NCBI RefSeq assembly: GCF_001598915.1 | Contig: NZ_BDAP01000003.1 | Span: 124,001 to 188,000, forward strand | Length of the DNA stretch: 64,000 bases | Source of the DNA: Williamsia muralis NBRC 105860 | Lineage (GTDB): Bacteria; Actinomycetota; Actinomycetes; Mycobacteriales; Mycobacteriaceae | Direction of reading: 5' to 3' | Shown: positions 1 to 10,279 of the stretch, piece after piece | Layout: each line of letters opens with the position of its first letter | Numbering within the stretch: position 1 is the first letter of the stretch | Notes under the pieces: generated by a model | Told to the model about the DNA's origin: nothing | Database searches by the model: none | What the model saw: only the letters and a program-made list of their open reading frames with translations | Position numbers and translations under genes: made by a program

Positions 1-1
1 C

Positions 2-628
2 CTCGTGGGCGGACAGGCGATCATCTGGGTGAGCTGGCCCTGGGGGATCACCGGATCAGTGGTGGCCTTCGCCGCGACGGTCCTGGTCTCGATGATCTGG
101 AAACTGCTCTCGCAGGGATTGCAGGCGGCGCCTCAGAACTACCTCCAGGACCTCGCCGGCACCACGTTGGTGCTCGCCTGGCTGCCGTTGATGGGCGCCT
201 TCGGCGCCTCGATGGTGCTCGAAGAGCACGGTGCGGCGAGAGTCTTCACGCTGATGATCGTCGTCGCCTGTTCCGATATCGGCGGGTACATCGCGGGAGT
301 CACCTTCGGGCGGCACGCCATGGTTCCCGCGATCAGCCCGAAGAAGTCGTGGGAGGGCATGGCCGGATCCATGCTTTTCGGCATCGTCGGCGCCGTACTC
401 ACCGTCACCTACCTCGTCGACTCCCACTGGTGGATCGGACTGATCCTCGGGCCGGTGCTGGTCGTGTGCGCCACACTCGGCGATCTCGTGGAGTCACAGG
501 TCAAGCGTGATCTCGGTATCAAGGACATGGGCACGCTGCTGCCAGGACACGGCGGGATCATGGACCGACTCGACTCGGTGCTGCCGTCGGCCTTCGTGGT
601 GTGGGCCGTGCTGGGCGCGCTGCTCTGA
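2..628 (+). CDS. cdsA: Phosphatidate cytidylyltransferase, 3' part
   Basis: Makes CDP-diacylglycerol from phosphatidic acid and CTP, the branch point for membrane phospholipids including phosphatidylinositol. The reading frame is open from the window edge, so the true start lies upstream; about 208 residues are visible, with several hydrophobic membrane segments. The C-terminal family signature is complete: S-x-V-K-R, then K-D, then P-G-H-G-G-I-M-D-R-L-D near residues 163-190 of the visible part. The order cdsA then rlmN matches other Mycobacteriales. Identification is firm; only the N-terminus is missing. Confidence 0.95.
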   Translation, partial: LVGGQAIIWVSWPWGITGSVVAFAATVLVSMIWKLLSQGLQAAPQNYLQDLAGTTLVLAWLPLMGAFGASMVLEEHGAARVFTLMIVVACSDIGGYIAGVTFGRHAMVPAISPKKSWEGMAGSMLFGIVGAVLTVTYLVDSHWWIGLILGPVLVVCATLGDLVESQVKRDLGIKDMGTLLPGHGGIMDRLDSVLPSAFVVWAVLGALL

Positions 629-673
629 TCGCTCACCCGCCGCGGACTCAACCGTGGTCGGTGAAAACCGGGT

Positions 674-1078
674 TCAGGGCCGGGCCTTCTTCACCGCCCG
701 GCGAACCTGCAACATCCGAAGACTCCCGATGATCGCGGTGATGACTGCGCCGAGGATCGCCGCGACGAGCAGGCTCACGCCGAGCGGCAGGTTCACACTC
801 CAGAAGAAGAGATCGACCTGCTGCTTGTCGAGGTTCTGCAATATGAAGATCAGCAGCACGAGGGTCACCAGGACACCGATGATGAGCCCGACCCAGGCTG
901 CGCGGGTACGGGTGTGCTTCACGTCGTCGAGCGCTTTGCGCCGCTCTTCCTCGCGGTGGTCGGCGGCGGGGACATCGCTGCCGGTGTAGTCCGGGGGAGG
1001 CGCGCTGCCGGTGGTGGCCGGGTCGTACGCGGGTTCCTGCGGGTAACCCTCGGGCTGTTGGTAAGTCATGTGTTCCAT
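674..1078 (-). CDS. LapA-domain (DUF1049) small membrane protein
   Basis: A 134-residue protein with a Pro/Tyr/Gln-rich N-terminus (residues 1-40), a short charged segment (about 41-58) and two membrane spans (about 60-82 and 93-117) flanking the Q-N-L-D-K-Q-Q-V-D-L-F-F-W loop typical of LapA/DUF1049 proteins. It ends in a basic tail. In E. coli the LapA/LapB pair influences lipopolysaccharide assembly; no such role is established in actinobacteria, so function here is unknown. It lies convergent to cdsA and divergent from rlmN. A second ATG three codons downstream (1069) is an equally possible start. Confidence 0.75.
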   Translation of the reverse strand: MEHMTYQQPEGYPQEPAYDPATTGSAPPPDYTGSDVPAADHREEERRKALDDVKHTRTRAAWVGLIIGVLVTLVLLIFILQNLDKQQVDLFFWSVNLPLGVSLLVAAILGAVITAIIGSLRMLQVRRAVKKARP

Positions 1079-1177
1079 GGTGCGTCAGCGCGCACCGAAC
1101 GACAATGACGGTGATCGAATTGGCATCATCACCGGGCCGAATTGGCTTCTGTGGCCCCAGTCCGTCACCCTTGTGTT

Positions 1178-2287
1178 ATGACAAGTCCGCTGCCGCTGGT
1201 GTTCGACGCGCCCAAACGGGGCAAGCCGCCGCAGCATCTGGCCGACCTCGACGCGGCCGGCCGGGTCGCCGCAGTGACAAAACTGGGCTTACCCAAGTTC
1301 CGGGCCGACCAGTTGGCCCGCCAGTACTACGCCCGTCTCAACGCCGACCCGGCCGAGATGACGGACCTGCCTGCAGCGATGCGTGAATCCGTCGGTCAGG
1401 CTCTGTTCCCGCAGCTGATGACGGTGGTTCGCCACATTGCCTGTGACGACAACACCACGCGCAAGACCCTGTGGCGACTTCATGACGGCACGCTTCTCGA
1501 GTCGGTGTTGATGCGGTATTCCGATCGCACCACTCTGTGCATCTCGAGTCAGGCCGGCTGTGGCATGGCCTGCCCGTTCTGCGCGACGGGTCAGGGCGGC
1601 CTCGACCGCAATCTCTCCACCGCAGAGATCGTCGACCAGGTGCGCGCCGCCGCCCGGTCCATGCGTGACGGGGAGCTCGGCGACCCCGGGCGTCTCTCCA
1701 ACGTCGTCTTCATGGGAATGGGCGAACCGCTCGCGAACTACAAGCGGGTCATCGACGCCGTCCGGCGCATCACGTCACCGGCTCCCGAAGGCCTCGGGAT
1801 CTCGCAGCGATCGGTCACGGTGTCGACCGTGGGTCTGGCGCCCGCCATCCGGCGGATGGCCGACGAAGGACTGACCGTGACCCTCGCGGTGTCACTGCAC
1901 ACCCCCGACGACGAACTGCGCGACACCCTGGTTCCGGTGAACAACCGGTGGTCGGTGCGCGAGGTACTCGACGCGGCCCGCTACTACGCGGACTCCACCG
2001 GTCGTCGGGTCTCGATCGAATACGCCCTCATCCGCGACATCAACGACCAGCCGTGGCGTGCCGACCTGCTCGGGGAGAAGTTGCGCAAGGCACTCGGACC
2101 CCTGGTGCACGTGAATCTGATCCCCCTCAACCCGACGCCGGGCTCGAAGTGGGACGCGAGCCCCAAGCCCGTTGAGCGCGAGTTCGTGAGACGCGTGATC
2201 GCGCAGGGTGTTTCGTGTACGGTTCGCGACACCCGAGGCCAGGAGATCGCCGCGGCCTGCGGGCAACTCGCTGCCGAAGAGCGCTGA
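1178..2287 (+). CDS. rlmN: 23S rRNA (adenine2503-C2)/tRNA methyltransferase, radical SAM
   Basis: Radical-SAM enzyme that methylates C2 of A2503 in 23S rRNA and A37 of some tRNAs. The protein is 369 residues from the ATG at 1178; an in-frame TTG 12 codons earlier is less likely. The iron-sulfur cluster motif C-x3-C-x2-C is at Cys128, Cys132 and Cys135. The S-C-T-V-R-D motif near the C-terminus carries the methyl-accepting Cys347 followed by [11 protein letters not shown]. All catalytic elements are present, and it follows cdsA as in mycobacteria. Confidence 0.96.
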   Translation: MTSPLPLVFDAPKRGKPPQHLADLDAAGRVAAVTKLGLPKFRADQLARQYYARLNADPAEMTDLPAAMRESVGQALFPQLMTVVRHIACDDNTTRKTLWRLHDGTLLESVLMRYSDRTTLCISSQAGCGMACPFCATGQGGLDRNLSTAEIVDQVRAAARSMRDGELGDPGRLSNVVFMGMGEPLANYKRVIDAVRRITSPAPEGLGISQRSVTVSTVGLAPAIRRMADEGLTVTLAVSLHTPDDELRDTLVPVNNRWSVREVLDAARYYADSTGRRVSIEYALIRDINDQPWRADLLGEKLRKALGPLVHVNLIPLNPTPGSKWDASPKPVEREFVRRVIAQGVSCTVRDTRGQEIAAACGQLAAEER

Positions 2288-2419
2288 GGCACCTTCACCT
2301 GGCACGGCCCTCGACCGGCGCCACGCACCATGTGTGCGGCGTTCGCAGGACAAGTGGCCCGCCGTGGATCGATCAGATGCTGTACTCGTCACACACGCCC
2401 GAACAGATGAGACGAGACC

Positions 2420-3490
2420 ATGACTTCCCAGGCGCCCATGACCACGGATCAATTCGCCGACCACGTGTTCGGTGCTCTACTCGGCGCCCAGCAGGTCCAG
2501 GCGCTGTATCTGGGTGACCGGCTCGGCTGGTACGAACTGCTCGCGAAGGAAGGCCCGCTGACTCCGGCCGAATTGGCACAGCGATCCGGGTCAGCGGAAC
2601 GGTACGCCCGGGAGTGGCTCGAGCATCAGGCGGTCTCGGGCTACGTTGTCGCCGACATCGGGCCCGAGGTCACCCGATTCGCGCTGCCCGCAGAGTATTC
2701 CGAGGTTCTGGTGAACGGCGACAGCCTGTCGTACCTCGCCCCGCTGGCACGGTTGTCGGTCGCCACGGGGAGTCAGATGTCGGAACTGCTGCAGGCCTAT
2801 CGCAGCGGCGGCGGTGTGTCGTGGCAGCAACTCGGCGCCGATGCCCGCGAGGCGCAGTCGTACGCCAACCGGCCGATGTACATGGGGCAGTTGACTTCTG
2901 AGTTCCTGCCGCAAATCCCTGATCTGCATGCGTTGTTGACCGCGGGCGCGCGTATCGCCGACCTGGGATGCGGTGAGGGATGGTCGTCGATCGCCCTCGC
3001 TGTGGGATATCCGAACGTCTCAGTCGACGGCTACGACATCGACACGGACTCCGTGGCCGCCGCGCAGCGGAACGCTGTCGAGTACGGCGTGTCGGACCGC
3101 GTCACGGTGACCGTGGCCGATGCACAGTCAGAACTGGATTTCGACAGCCACGATGCGGTCTTCGCCTTCGAGTGCGTGCACGACCTCTCGGATCCGGTGT
3201 CGTTCCTCGCGACGATGCGACGAATAGCGAAACCTGGCGCACCGATCATCGTGATGGATGAACGAACGGCCGATTCCTTCACCCCTGATGCCGGGCCGGT
3301 GGAACAACTGCTGTACGGATTCTCGATCGGTTGCTGCCTGCCCGACAGCATGTCCGGCGGGGACAGCGCGGCCACCGGAACTGTCATGCGGACGTCCACG
3401 CTTGACGCCTACGCCCGGTCGGCAGGACTGGACGGGGCCTCCGTGCTCGACATCGAGCATGACATCTTCCGGTTCTACCGGCTCCAATGA
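2420..3490 (+). CDS. SAM-dependent methyltransferase with winged-helix N-terminus
   Basis: A 356-residue class I methyltransferase resembling M. tuberculosis Rv2258c. The N-terminal part (about 10-90) looks like a dimerising winged helix with L-T-P-A-E-L-A-Q-R. The Rossmann motif I, I-A-D-L-G-C-G-E-G-W, begins at residue 179, followed by an acidic motif II (V-D-G-Y-D-I-D). Substrate unknown; small-molecule O- or N-methylation is the family norm. It stands alone after rlmN with a 132-bp gap, and the next gene is convergent. Confidence 0.8.
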   Translation: MTSQAPMTTDQFADHVFGALLGAQQVQALYLGDRLGWYELLAKEGPLTPAELAQRSGSAERYAREWLEHQAVSGYVVADIGPEVTRFALPAEYSEVLVNGDSLSYLAPLARLSVATGSQMSELLQAYRSGGGVSWQQLGADAREAQSYANRPMYMGQLTSEFLPQIPDLHALLTAGARIADLGCGEGWSSIALAVGYPNVSVDGYDIDTDSVAAAQRNAVEYGVSDRVTVTVADAQSELDFDSHDAVFAFECVHDLSDPVSFLATMRRIAKPGAPIIVMDERTADSFTPDAGPVEQLLYGFSIGCCLPDSMSGGDSAATGTVMRTSTLDAYARSAGLDGASVLDIEHDIFRFYRLQ

Positions 3491-3529
3491 CGACAATCGG
3501 GTGATGCCGCGGGGCCACGCCGGTCGCGC

Positions 3530-4252
3530 TCAACCACCCAGGAGCCGCACGATGTCGGTCTGACCGAGGTTGCGTGCATTGTTGAGGGCAGTTCGTCCCT
3601 GCGCGTCCCGGATATCGGGGTTCGCACCCGCCGCGAGCAGGCGCGCCACGATGTCCTGGTACGGCGCCGAATCATCCCCGTAGACAACGGCTTCGAGAAG
3701 TGCAGTCCAGCCGGAGTAATTGATGTGGTCCAGCGGAACCCCGGCATCGATCAGCAACTGCACGGTGGTCGGGTGCCCCTTCTCCGCTGCCGGAATCAGG
3801 GCGGTGCCCCCGAATCGGTTGAGCGACCGCACATCTGCGCCGTGGTCGAGGGTGAGGACGAGTATCTCGTCGAGGCCTTCGGCGCCCGCGTAGAGATACG
3901 CGGAGTCGTCGAGATCATCCTTGGCATTGACATCGGCGCCGGCGAGGATCAGCCGTCGTGCGGTCTCGACATCATTAGCCTTGGTGGCTGCGACCAAGGG
4001 CGTGCGTCCGTCGGCGTCCCTGACCTCGAGTGCGGGATCAGGGCTGGGTGTCGACGCCGGCGGTGCCGGCGGGGGCGTTGTGGAGATGGCCGATGGACGG
4101 GTGGTCGACGGCTCGGTGCTGTCGGCGCGAGGCGACTCGGACGTGGCGGTGCACGCAGCGCACAAAAGGATCAGGCATCCCGCTGTGGCGGACAGTGCCC
4201 GTCGCAGGCGGGAGGGCGAGGACGCGACTGCGCCTACTTCTTGATCGCCCAT
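3530..4252 (-). CDS. Ankyrin-repeat lipoprotein
   Basis: A 240-residue putative lipoprotein. The start at 4252 is chosen because it puts a clean signal peptide in place: R-L-R-R, a hydrophobic stretch and the lipobox L-C-A-A-C with acceptor Cys34. A Ser/Thr/Pro-rich linker follows (about 36-75), then four to five ankyrin repeats to the C-terminus (G-R-T-P-L-V-A-A, G-A-D-V-N-A, G-T-A-L-I-P-A-A, G-W-T-A-L-L-E-A, G-R-T-A-L-N). Ankyrin repeats usually bind proteins; the partner is unknown. Its 5' end overlaps the 3' end of the upstream DUF2631 gene by 19 bp, so the two are probably co-transcribed. Confidence 0.8.
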   Translation of the reverse strand: MGDQEVGAVASSPSRLRRALSATAGCLILLCAACTATSESPRADSTEPSTTRPSAISTTPPPAPPASTPSPDPALEVRDADGRTPLVAATKANDVETARRLILAGADVNAKDDLDDSAYLYAGAEGLDEILVLTLDHGADVRSLNRFGGTALIPAAEKGHPTTVQLLIDAGVPLDHINYSGWTALLEAVVYGDDSAPYQDIVARLLAAGANPDIRDAQGRTALNNARNLGQTDIVRLLGG

Positions 4253-4488
4253 TTTCTGCGGCTGAGGATCTCGCCGCGGATCAGGATGAAGGCGAGGAGC
4301 AAGGCGAAGCCGAGCAGGAAGAGGTCTTCGACGTGACCTTCGTGATTTCCGATCATCATGACCAGCAGTGCCACGATCGACACCCATCCGGCGATCTTGA
4401 AAGTCTTGAGACCTTCGCCGTGCCAGCCGAATCGGGCCGACGGCGCATCCGCGGGCTCGCGCTTGTACTCGACCTCAGTGCTGGCCAC
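4234..4488 (-). CDS. DUF2631 small membrane protein
   Basis: An 84-residue protein starting V-A-S-T-E-V-E, with one or two hydrophobic segments (about 31-47 and 53-68) and a basic tail R-R-K-W-A-I-K-K. It resembles the mycobacterial DUF2631 protein Rv2876, which sits in the same chromosomal area. The GTG at 4488 is chosen because AGGAG lies 5 nt upstream; longer in-frame versions read through unlikely sequence. Function unknown. It overlaps the ankyrin lipoprotein gene by 19 bp. Confidence 0.8.
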   Translation of the reverse strand: MASTEVEYKREPADAPSARFGWHGEGLKTFKIAGWVSIVALLVMMIGNHEGHVEDLFLLGFALLLAFILIRGEILSRRKWAIKK

Positions 4489-4628
4489 GGCTACTCCTGA
4501 TGGTTGGGACCGACGATTCTTCCGCGTCAGCATATCGTGGGCGGTCGGGCCTCGGCCGACGTGGGGTTGGTCGGGTCGTGCCCTTTCCGGCGCCGTCTCC
4601 GCTGCGCCTTCGGTGACCCGGTGCCAGA

Positions 4629-5609
4629 ATGAACGCCGTGCCGCCGGAAAATCTTGTAAGCGCCGACTATCCGCGTGATCTGGTCGGATACGGCCGCACC
4701 CCACCGCATCCGCAATGGCCAGGTGAGGCCAACATCGCCGTGCAATTCGTCCTCAATTATGAGGAGGGTTCGGAGAACAACGTCCTCGAGGGCGACCGTG
4801 GGAGTGAGACGTTCCTGTCGGAAATGGCTGGCGCGGAATCATTTCCCAACCGGCACATGAGCATGGAGTCGTTGTACGAGTACGGTTCGCGGGCCGGCCT
4901 GTGGCGACTACTCCGCGTCTTCGACCGCCACGAACTGCCCCTGACCATCTTCGCCGTCGCACAAGCCATGGCGCGCAATCCCGAGGCCGTCGCTGCTTTT
5001 CTCGAACGGGGCGACGAGATCGCTTCGCACGGCTTGCGCTGGCTCAGCTATCAATTGGTCGACCCCGACATCGAGCGTGCCCACATGGCCGAAGCCGTCG
5101 AGATCCTCACGGAACTGACCGGGACCGCGCCGCTCGGCTGGTACACCGGCCGGGATTCGCCCAACACCCGTCGGCTGGTCGTCGAGCACGGCGGCTTCCT
5201 GTACGACTCCGACAGTTATGCCGATGACCTGCCGTACTGGGACAAGGTGACCGTCCCGGGTCGGGGCCCCGGTACCCCAGACCGCACCGTTGATCACCTT
5301 GTTGTCCCGTACACCCTCGACACCAATGACATGAAGTTCTCTTCACCCGCCGGCTTCCCCTCGGGCGACCAGTTCTTCGCCCACCTGCGCGATGCTTTCG
5401 ACGTTCTCTACGCCGAAGGTGAGGCGGGGGCCCCGAAGATGTTGTCGATCGGGTTGCACTGCCGGTTGGCGGGCCGCCCCGCTCGTACGGCAGCCCTGGA
5501 GCGTTTTCTCGACCACGTGCAGTCGCACGACAAGGTGTGGATCGCTCGGCGGGTCGACATCGCTCGCCACTGGGCCGAGCGACATCCGGCGCCGGTGACC
5601 GGCGGGTGA
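4629..5609 (+). CDS. puuE: PuuE-type allantoinase / polysaccharide deacetylase family
   Basis: A 326-residue NodB-fold hydrolase. The opening Y-P-R-D-L-V-G-Y-G and the segments V-L-N-Y-E-E-G-S-E-N, E-I-A-S-H-G-L-R-W and G-W-Y-T-G-R are those of the metal-light PuuE allantoinases of purine catabolism, which open the allantoin ring to allantoate. The central H-G (about residue 137) and the C-terminal I-G-L-H-C-R-L-A-G-R motif fit. No other purine catabolic gene is adjacent, so the substrate is inferred from family only. ATG at 4629 is used; a GTG three codons later is possible. Confidence 0.82.
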   Translation: MNAVPPENLVSADYPRDLVGYGRTPPHPQWPGEANIAVQFVLNYEEGSENNVLEGDRGSETFLSEMAGAESFPNRHMSMESLYEYGSRAGLWRLLRVFDRHELPLTIFAVAQAMARNPEAVAAFLERGDEIASHGLRWLSYQLVDPDIERAHMAEAVEILTELTGTAPLGWYTGRDSPNTRRLVVEHGGFLYDSDSYADDLPYWDKVTVPGRGPGTPDRTVDHLVVPYTLDTNDMKFSSPAGFPSGDQFFAHLRDAFDVLYAEGEAGAPKMLSIGLHCRLAGRPARTAALERFLDHVQSHDKVWIARRVDIARHWAERHPAPVTGG

Positions 5610-5668
5610 CAGGTCGCCGTGAGTCGACGTGGTCGCGCCGGTAGTACGGGATCGATCACACTGGGTGG

Positions 5669-6835
5669 GTGACCACACGCGTTCTCATCCTCGGTAGCAC
5701 CGGATCGATCGGTACCCAGGCGCTGGAGGTGATCTCAGCCAACCGTGACCGATTCGCGGTGGCCGGCCTCGGCGCCGGTGGCGGCAACGTCGACCTGCTC
5801 GCGAAGCAGATCAGCCAGTGGCAGCTCCCCGGCTCGGCGGTCGCCGTCGCCGATCCCGATGCTGCCGCACGCGTCGAGTCCGTCACCGGGACGACCGGCG
5901 TCCAGTCAGGGCCGGATGCCATGAGCGACCTGGTCGAGGCGACCGGCGCAGACGTGGTGCTCAACGCCGTGGTCGGATCACTCGGACTCAGACCGACGCT
6001 GACGGCGCTGCGATCCGGTGCCCGGTTGGCGCTGGCCAACAAGGAGTCGCTCGTCGCCGGGGGAGCGTTGGTGCTGGCCGCGGCCGGGCCGGATCAGATC
6101 GTGCCCGTCGACAGCGAACACTCCGCCATCGCGCAATGCCTACGGGCCGGGACAGCGGCCGAGGTCGACCGGCTGGTGCTCACCGCGTCCGGCGGGCCGT
6201 TCTTCGGCTGGGACGCCGCAGCACTGGAGGACGTCACCCCAGAGCAGGCCGGTAAACATCCGACCTGGTCGATGGGGCCGATGATCACCCTCAACTCGGC
6301 GACCCTGGTGAACAAGGCGCTGGAGGTGATCGAGGCCCATCTGCTGTTCGGGGTTCCATACGAACGCATAGACGTGACAGTTCACCGCCAGTCGATCGTG
6401 CATTCCATGGTCACGTTCATCGACGGCGCCACGGTCGCCAAGGCGTCTCCTCCGTCGATGAAGCTGCCGATCGCCCTCGCCCTGGGCTGGCCGGACCGCA
6501 TCGCGGGGGCGTCGACGCCGTGCGACTTCTCGTCCGCGGCGACGTGGACCTTCGAACCGGTCGACAACGCGGTGTTCCCGGCAATCGATCTCGCCCGTCA
6601 CGCCGGAACGCGTGGGGGATCGCTGACGGCGGTGTTCAACGCCGCCAATGAAGCAGCTGCCGACGGGTTCTTCGCAGGTGCCATCACCTTCCCCCGGATA
6701 GTCGGGATCATCGAGGAAGTGCTTGCAGCTGCGGATCAGTGGACCGAGGACCCAGGTACGGTGGATGACGTCCTGGCGGCCGACGCCTGGGCGCGTGAAC
6801 GCGCTCGTCTGCTCGTCGCCGGTGTGCACCGTTAG
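5669..6835 (+). CDS. dxr: 1-deoxy-D-xylulose 5-phosphate reductoisomerase
   Basis: Second step of the MEP isoprenoid pathway: converts DXP to 2-C-methyl-D-erythritol 4-phosphate with NADPH; target of fosmidomycin. 388 residues from a GTG start. The NADPH-binding G-S-T-G-S-I-G-T-Q is at residues 8-16. N-K-E-S-L-V, the metal-binding D-S-E-H-S-A-I and the N-K-x-L-E-V-I-E-A helix are all present. It is followed 29 bp later by rip1 and then ispG, so two MEP pathway genes flank the protease as in mycobacteria. Confidence 0.97.
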   Translation: MTTRVLILGSTGSIGTQALEVISANRDRFAVAGLGAGGGNVDLLAKQISQWQLPGSAVAVADPDAAARVESVTGTTGVQSGPDAMSDLVEATGADVVLNAVVGSLGLRPTLTALRSGARLALANKESLVAGGALVLAAAGPDQIVPVDSEHSAIAQCLRAGTAAEVDRLVLTASGGPFFGWDAAALEDVTPEQAGKHPTWSMGPMITLNSATLVNKALEVIEAHLLFGVPYERIDVTVHRQSIVHSMVTFIDGATVAKASPPSMKLPIALALGWPDRIAGASTPCDFSSAATWTFEPVDNAVFPAIDLARHAGTRGGSLTAVFNAANEAAADGFFAGAITFPRIVGIIEEVLAAADQWTEDPGTVDDVLAADAWARERARLLVAGVHR

Positions 6836-6864
6836 CAGGTTCTCAGAAGGGTAAGAAGCGGCCG

Positions 6865-8076
6865 ATGATGTTTGCTCTGGGCGTGGTGCTCTTTGCACTC
6901 GGGTTGCTGGCGTCGATCGCCTGGCACGAGTGCGGTCACATGTGGGCTGCACAGCGCACCGGAATGTATGTGCGGCGCTATTTCGTCGGTTTCGGCCCGA
7001 CCCTCTGGTCGACGCGACGGGGCGAGACCGAATACGGGATCAAGGCGATTCCCCTCGGCGGCTTCTGCGACATCGCGGGCATGACCACCCACGACGAACT
7101 CGCACCCAAGGACGAACCCCGTGCGATGTACCGCCAGAAGTCGTGGAAACGGGTTGTGGTGCTGCTCGCGGGTCCGGTGCAGAACCTGATCCTGGGGTTC
7201 GTGCTGATCGTGATCATGGGGCTCGCCTGGGGGTTGCCCAATCTCTCCGGATCGATTCCCGCGAAGGTGGGAGCAATCTCATGCGTCGGGCCCACCATCA
7301 CTAACGGCGACATGGCGCCGTGTACCGGTGATGGTCCCGCCGCGGAGGCGGGCCTGCAGCCGGGTGACACAGTCATCTCAGCCAACGGCCAGCGAATCAG
7401 CGATACAGCGGAGCTGAGCAAGGTTTTGCGCGCGGGCACCGCTCCGGTAGCCCTGACCGTCGAGCGCGAGGGAGAGCAGCTCGACCTGACTGTGATACCG
7501 CAGCAGGTCACCTCCACCGCGGTTGACGATAATGGCGTCACGACTACCGAGACGGTCGGCATGGTCGGCATCGCCTACGATCTCGACGCCGGAACCGAAC
7601 ATCCCTCGGCGTTGGGCGCAATCCCGGCGGCAGCGGGGTTCACCGGCGACCTGATGGTGGAGACCTGGCATTCTTTGTTGTCTTTGCCCTCGAAAATTGG
7701 GGCGTTGTGGACGTCGGTGACCGGGGGTGAGCGCGCCGCCGATACACCGGTCAGCGTTTATGGCGCATCGGTGATCGGTGGCGGGGCCGCGGAAGCGGGC
7801 GTTTGGTCCTTCTTCATATTCCTGTTGGCCAGCATCAATTTCTTCCTGGCACTCTTCAATTTGGTTCCGCTACTACCCTTGGATGGTGGACACATCGCCA
7901 TCGTCGTTTACGAGAAGGTGCGCGATTGGATGCGACGGCTACGTGGTCTCGGCGCCGGCGCGCCTGTCGACTACCTGAAATTGATGCCGGCGACGTACGT
8001 GGTCCTCGCGATCATGGGCGGATACATGGCACTGACGCTGACCGCTGACATCATCAATCCGATCAAGGTGTTCTAG
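6865..8076 (+). CDS. rip1: Site-2 intramembrane zinc metalloprotease (Rip1/RseP family)
   Basis: Membrane protease that cuts anti-sigma factors and other single-pass proteins within the membrane. 403 residues. The zinc site H-E-C-G-H (His21, Glu22, His25) is in the first span and the distal L-D-G-G-H ligand Asp340 in a later one. A PDZ domain occupies about 125-205 ([13 protein letters not shown]). In M. tuberculosis the orthologue Rv2869c controls several sigma factor pathways and virulence; the anti-sigma substrates are not encoded here. Confidence 0.94.
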   Translation: MMFALGVVLFALGLLASIAWHECGHMWAAQRTGMYVRRYFVGFGPTLWSTRRGETEYGIKAIPLGGFCDIAGMTTHDELAPKDEPRAMYRQKSWKRVVVLLAGPVQNLILGFVLIVIMGLAWGLPNLSGSIPAKVGAISCVGPTITNGDMAPCTGDGPAAEAGLQPGDTVISANGQRISDTAELSKVLRAGTAPVALTVEREGEQLDLTVIPQQVTSTAVDDNGVTTTETVGMVGIAYDLDAGTEHPSALGAIPAAAGFTGDLMVETWHSLLSLPSKIGALWTSVTGGERAADTPVSVYGASVIGGGAAEAGVWSFFIFLLASINFFLALFNLVPLLPLDGGHIAIVVYEKVRDWMRRLRGLGAGAPVDYLKLMPATYVVLAIMGGYMALTLTADIINPIKVF

Positions 8077-8114
8077 ACCATCCGAAAACAGTTACAGATC
8101 AGGAAGTGACCCCG

Positions 8115-9290
8115 ATGAGTGCAGATGCAACCGCGATCGGTCTGGGAATGCCCGCCGCACCGCCGCCGGTTCTCGCACCGCGCCGCAAGACGCGGCAGCT
8201 ACAGGTGGGCACGGTGCCCGTCGGCAGCGACCATCCCGTGTCGGTGCAGTCGATGACCACCACCAAGACCCACGACATCAACGCGACTCTGCAGCAGATC
8301 GCCGAACTGACCGCATCGGGGTGTGACATCGTCCGGGTGGCGTGCCCGCGTCCCGAAGATGCCGAGGCGCTGCCGGCCATTGCAAGGAAGTCGCAGATCC
8401 CGGTGATCGCCGACATCCACTTCCAGCCCAAGTACATCTTCGCCGCGATCGACGCCGGGTGTGCTGCCGTCCGGGTCAACCCAGGCAACATCAAGGAGTT
8501 CGACGGCCGGGTCAAGGAGGTCGCGAAGGCTGCCGGTGATGCCGGGATCCCGATCCGTATCGGCGTCAACGCCGGATCACTCGACCCGCGCCTGCTCCAG
8601 AAGTACGGCAAGGCGACGCCGGAGGCGCTGGTGGAATCAGCGCTGTGGGAGGCGAGTCTCTTCGAAGAGCACGGCTTCGGCGACATCAAGATATCGGTCA
8701 AGCACAACGACCCGGTGATCATGGTGGAGGCCTACCGCCAGCTGGCCGCTGCCTGCGACTACCCCCTCCATCTCGGTGTCACCGAGGCCGGACCGGCTTT
8801 CCAGGGCACGATCAAGTCGGCCGTGGCGTTCGGCGCCCTGCTCGCCGAAGGGATCGGCGACACGATCCGGGTGTCGCTGTCGGCGCCGCCGGTCGAGGAG
8901 ATCAAGGTCGGCAACCAGATCCTGCAATCGCTCAACCTGCGTCCTCGTAAGCTCGAGATCGTCTCCTGCCCGTCCTGTGGACGTGCGCAGGTCGACGTGT
9001 ACAAGCTCGCCGACGAGGTGAGTGCCGGACTCGAAGGTATGGAGATCCCACTGCGGGTGGCCGTCATGGGCTGCGTGGTGAACGGCCCGGGCGAAGCACG
9101 CGAGGCCGATCTCGGTGTCGCTTCCGGAAACGGTCGCGGCCAGATCTTCGTCAAGGGTGAGGTCATCAAGACCGTTCCCGAAGCCCAGATCGTGGAAACG
9201 CTCATCGAAGAAGCAATGCGAATCGCCGAAGCGGCAGGCGAATCCGGTGACGCGGCAGGGGCAGGCGCACCGATTGTCACGGTGAGCTGA
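8115..9290 (+). CDS. ispG: 4-hydroxy-3-methylbut-2-en-1-yl diphosphate synthase
   Basis: Iron-sulfur enzyme of the MEP pathway, converting MEcPP to HMBPP (also called GcpE). 391 residues from the ATG at 8115, preferred over the GTG at 8106 because AGGAA at 8101-8105 is well placed only for the ATG. The 4Fe-4S ligands are Cys285, Cys288 (S-C-P-S-C-G) and Cys320 (G-C-V-V-N-G-P-G-E). It follows rip1 by under 40 bp and is probably in one transcript with dxr and rip1. Confidence 0.97.
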   Translation: MSADATAIGLGMPAAPPPVLAPRRKTRQLQVGTVPVGSDHPVSVQSMTTTKTHDINATLQQIAELTASGCDIVRVACPRPEDAEALPAIARKSQIPVIADIHFQPKYIFAAIDAGCAAVRVNPGNIKEFDGRVKEVAKAAGDAGIPIRIGVNAGSLDPRLLQKYGKATPEALVESALWEASLFEEHGFGDIKISVKHNDPVIMVEAYRQLAAACDYPLHLGVTEAGPAFQGTIKSAVAFGALLAEGIGDTIRVSLSAPPVEEIKVGNQILQSLNLRPRKLEIVSCPSCGRAQVDVYKLADEVSAGLEGMEIPLRVAVMGCVVNGPGEAREADLGVASGNGRGQIFVKGEVIKTVPEAQIVETLIEEAMRIAEAAGESGDAAGAGAPIVTVS

Positions 9291-9361
9291 CTTCGCACCG
9301 AGCGGGCTGGCAGAATGGCGACGTACGCTCTCGTACGCCCGTTACTAACCTGGGAGCCGCG

Positions 9362-10198
9362 GTGCTGAAGCTGTTGGGTGACCGTCCGCTCGGCGAGCGG
9401 GACTTCGACGCGGTCAGCCAGGCTCTCGCGCTCGATCCGGTGTCGTCGTGCATGGTCGCGGCTCGGGTGGAAGATCACGGCATCAATCCGCGAGCGCTGG
9501 GCGGGGAGCTGTGGAGCAACGGGCAGCCGGTCGACTCGCTGTGTTTCTCCGGGGCCAATCTTGTTCCGCTGCTCGGTACGGCTGACGATGTGCGCACCTT
9601 CGCCGAGCGGGCCATCCGCAATCCGCGGGCCTGTTCGTCAATTGTCGGGCCGGCCGAGCTCGTGATGCCCTTCTGGGAACACACCCGTGAACACTGGGGT
9701 CCCGCCCGCGAAATCCGTTGCAGCCAGCCCTTGTTGGCTCTGGGTACCGAACCTGCCATCCGTGCGGACCCCTTCGTGCGACGGGTGCGACTGGACGAGA
9801 TCGACGCATACCTACCTGCCGCGGTCGAGATGTTCGTGGGGGAGGTGGGCATCGACCCCTGCGCTGGAGACGGTGGACGGTCCTACCGCCGCCGTATCGC
9901 AGGCCTGATCAACGCAGGTCGTGCATACGCGAAGTTCGAACGCGGCGAAGTCGTCTTCAAGGCCGAGGTCGGTGCGATGTCGCGTCGGGTCGGACAGATC
10001 CAAGGTGTGTGGGTTGCCCCGCATCGTCGCGGCACTGGCCTGGGTTCTGCGGGTACCGCGGCCGTTGTCGAAGCCATCGTGGCCGCCGGCCGTACCGCCA
10101 GCTTGTACGTCAACTCATTCAACACGCCTGCGCGCGAGGCATATCGGAGAGTCGGCATGCACGAGGTGGGTACGTTCGCGACCGTGTTGGTGGACTGA
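9362..10198 (+). CDS. GNAT acetyltransferase with DUF4081 N-terminal domain
   Basis: A 278-residue protein resembling Rv2867c. The N-terminal half (about 1-130) is the DUF4081-type domain. The C-terminal half is a GNAT fold with the acetyl-CoA loop segment G-V-W-V-A-P-H-R-R-G-T-G-L-G and the L-Y-V-N-S-F-N-T-P-A-R-E-A-Y-R-R-V-G-M ending. Substrate unknown. The GTG start at 9362 has GGGAG about 6 nt upstream. It sits between ispG and the PBP gene as in M. tuberculosis. Confidence 0.85.
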   Translation: MLKLLGDRPLGERDFDAVSQALALDPVSSCMVAARVEDHGINPRALGGELWSNGQPVDSLCFSGANLVPLLGTADDVRTFAERAIRNPRACSSIVGPAELVMPFWEHTREHWGPAREIRCSQPLLALGTEPAIRADPFVRRVRLDEIDAYLPAAVEMFVGEVGIDPCAGDGGRSYRRRIAGLINAGRAYAKFERGEVVFKAEVGAMSRRVGQIQGVWVAPHRRGTGLGSAGTAAVVEAIVAAGRTASLYVNSFNTPAREAYRRVGMHEVGTFATVLVD

Positions 10199-10279
10199 CC
10201 GACCGCAATCGGGTGGGATCGCTCCTGTCTCGCCTGCGTGGCAACCGGCTTGCAGTGCCGCGCGCAAATACGATGACCG

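Noticed and set aside
9322-9337. CGTACG-CTCT-CGTACG repeat before the GNAT gene
   Set aside because: Short self-complementary hexamers without a T-run; the position suits a promoter or leader but nothing supports a specific role.
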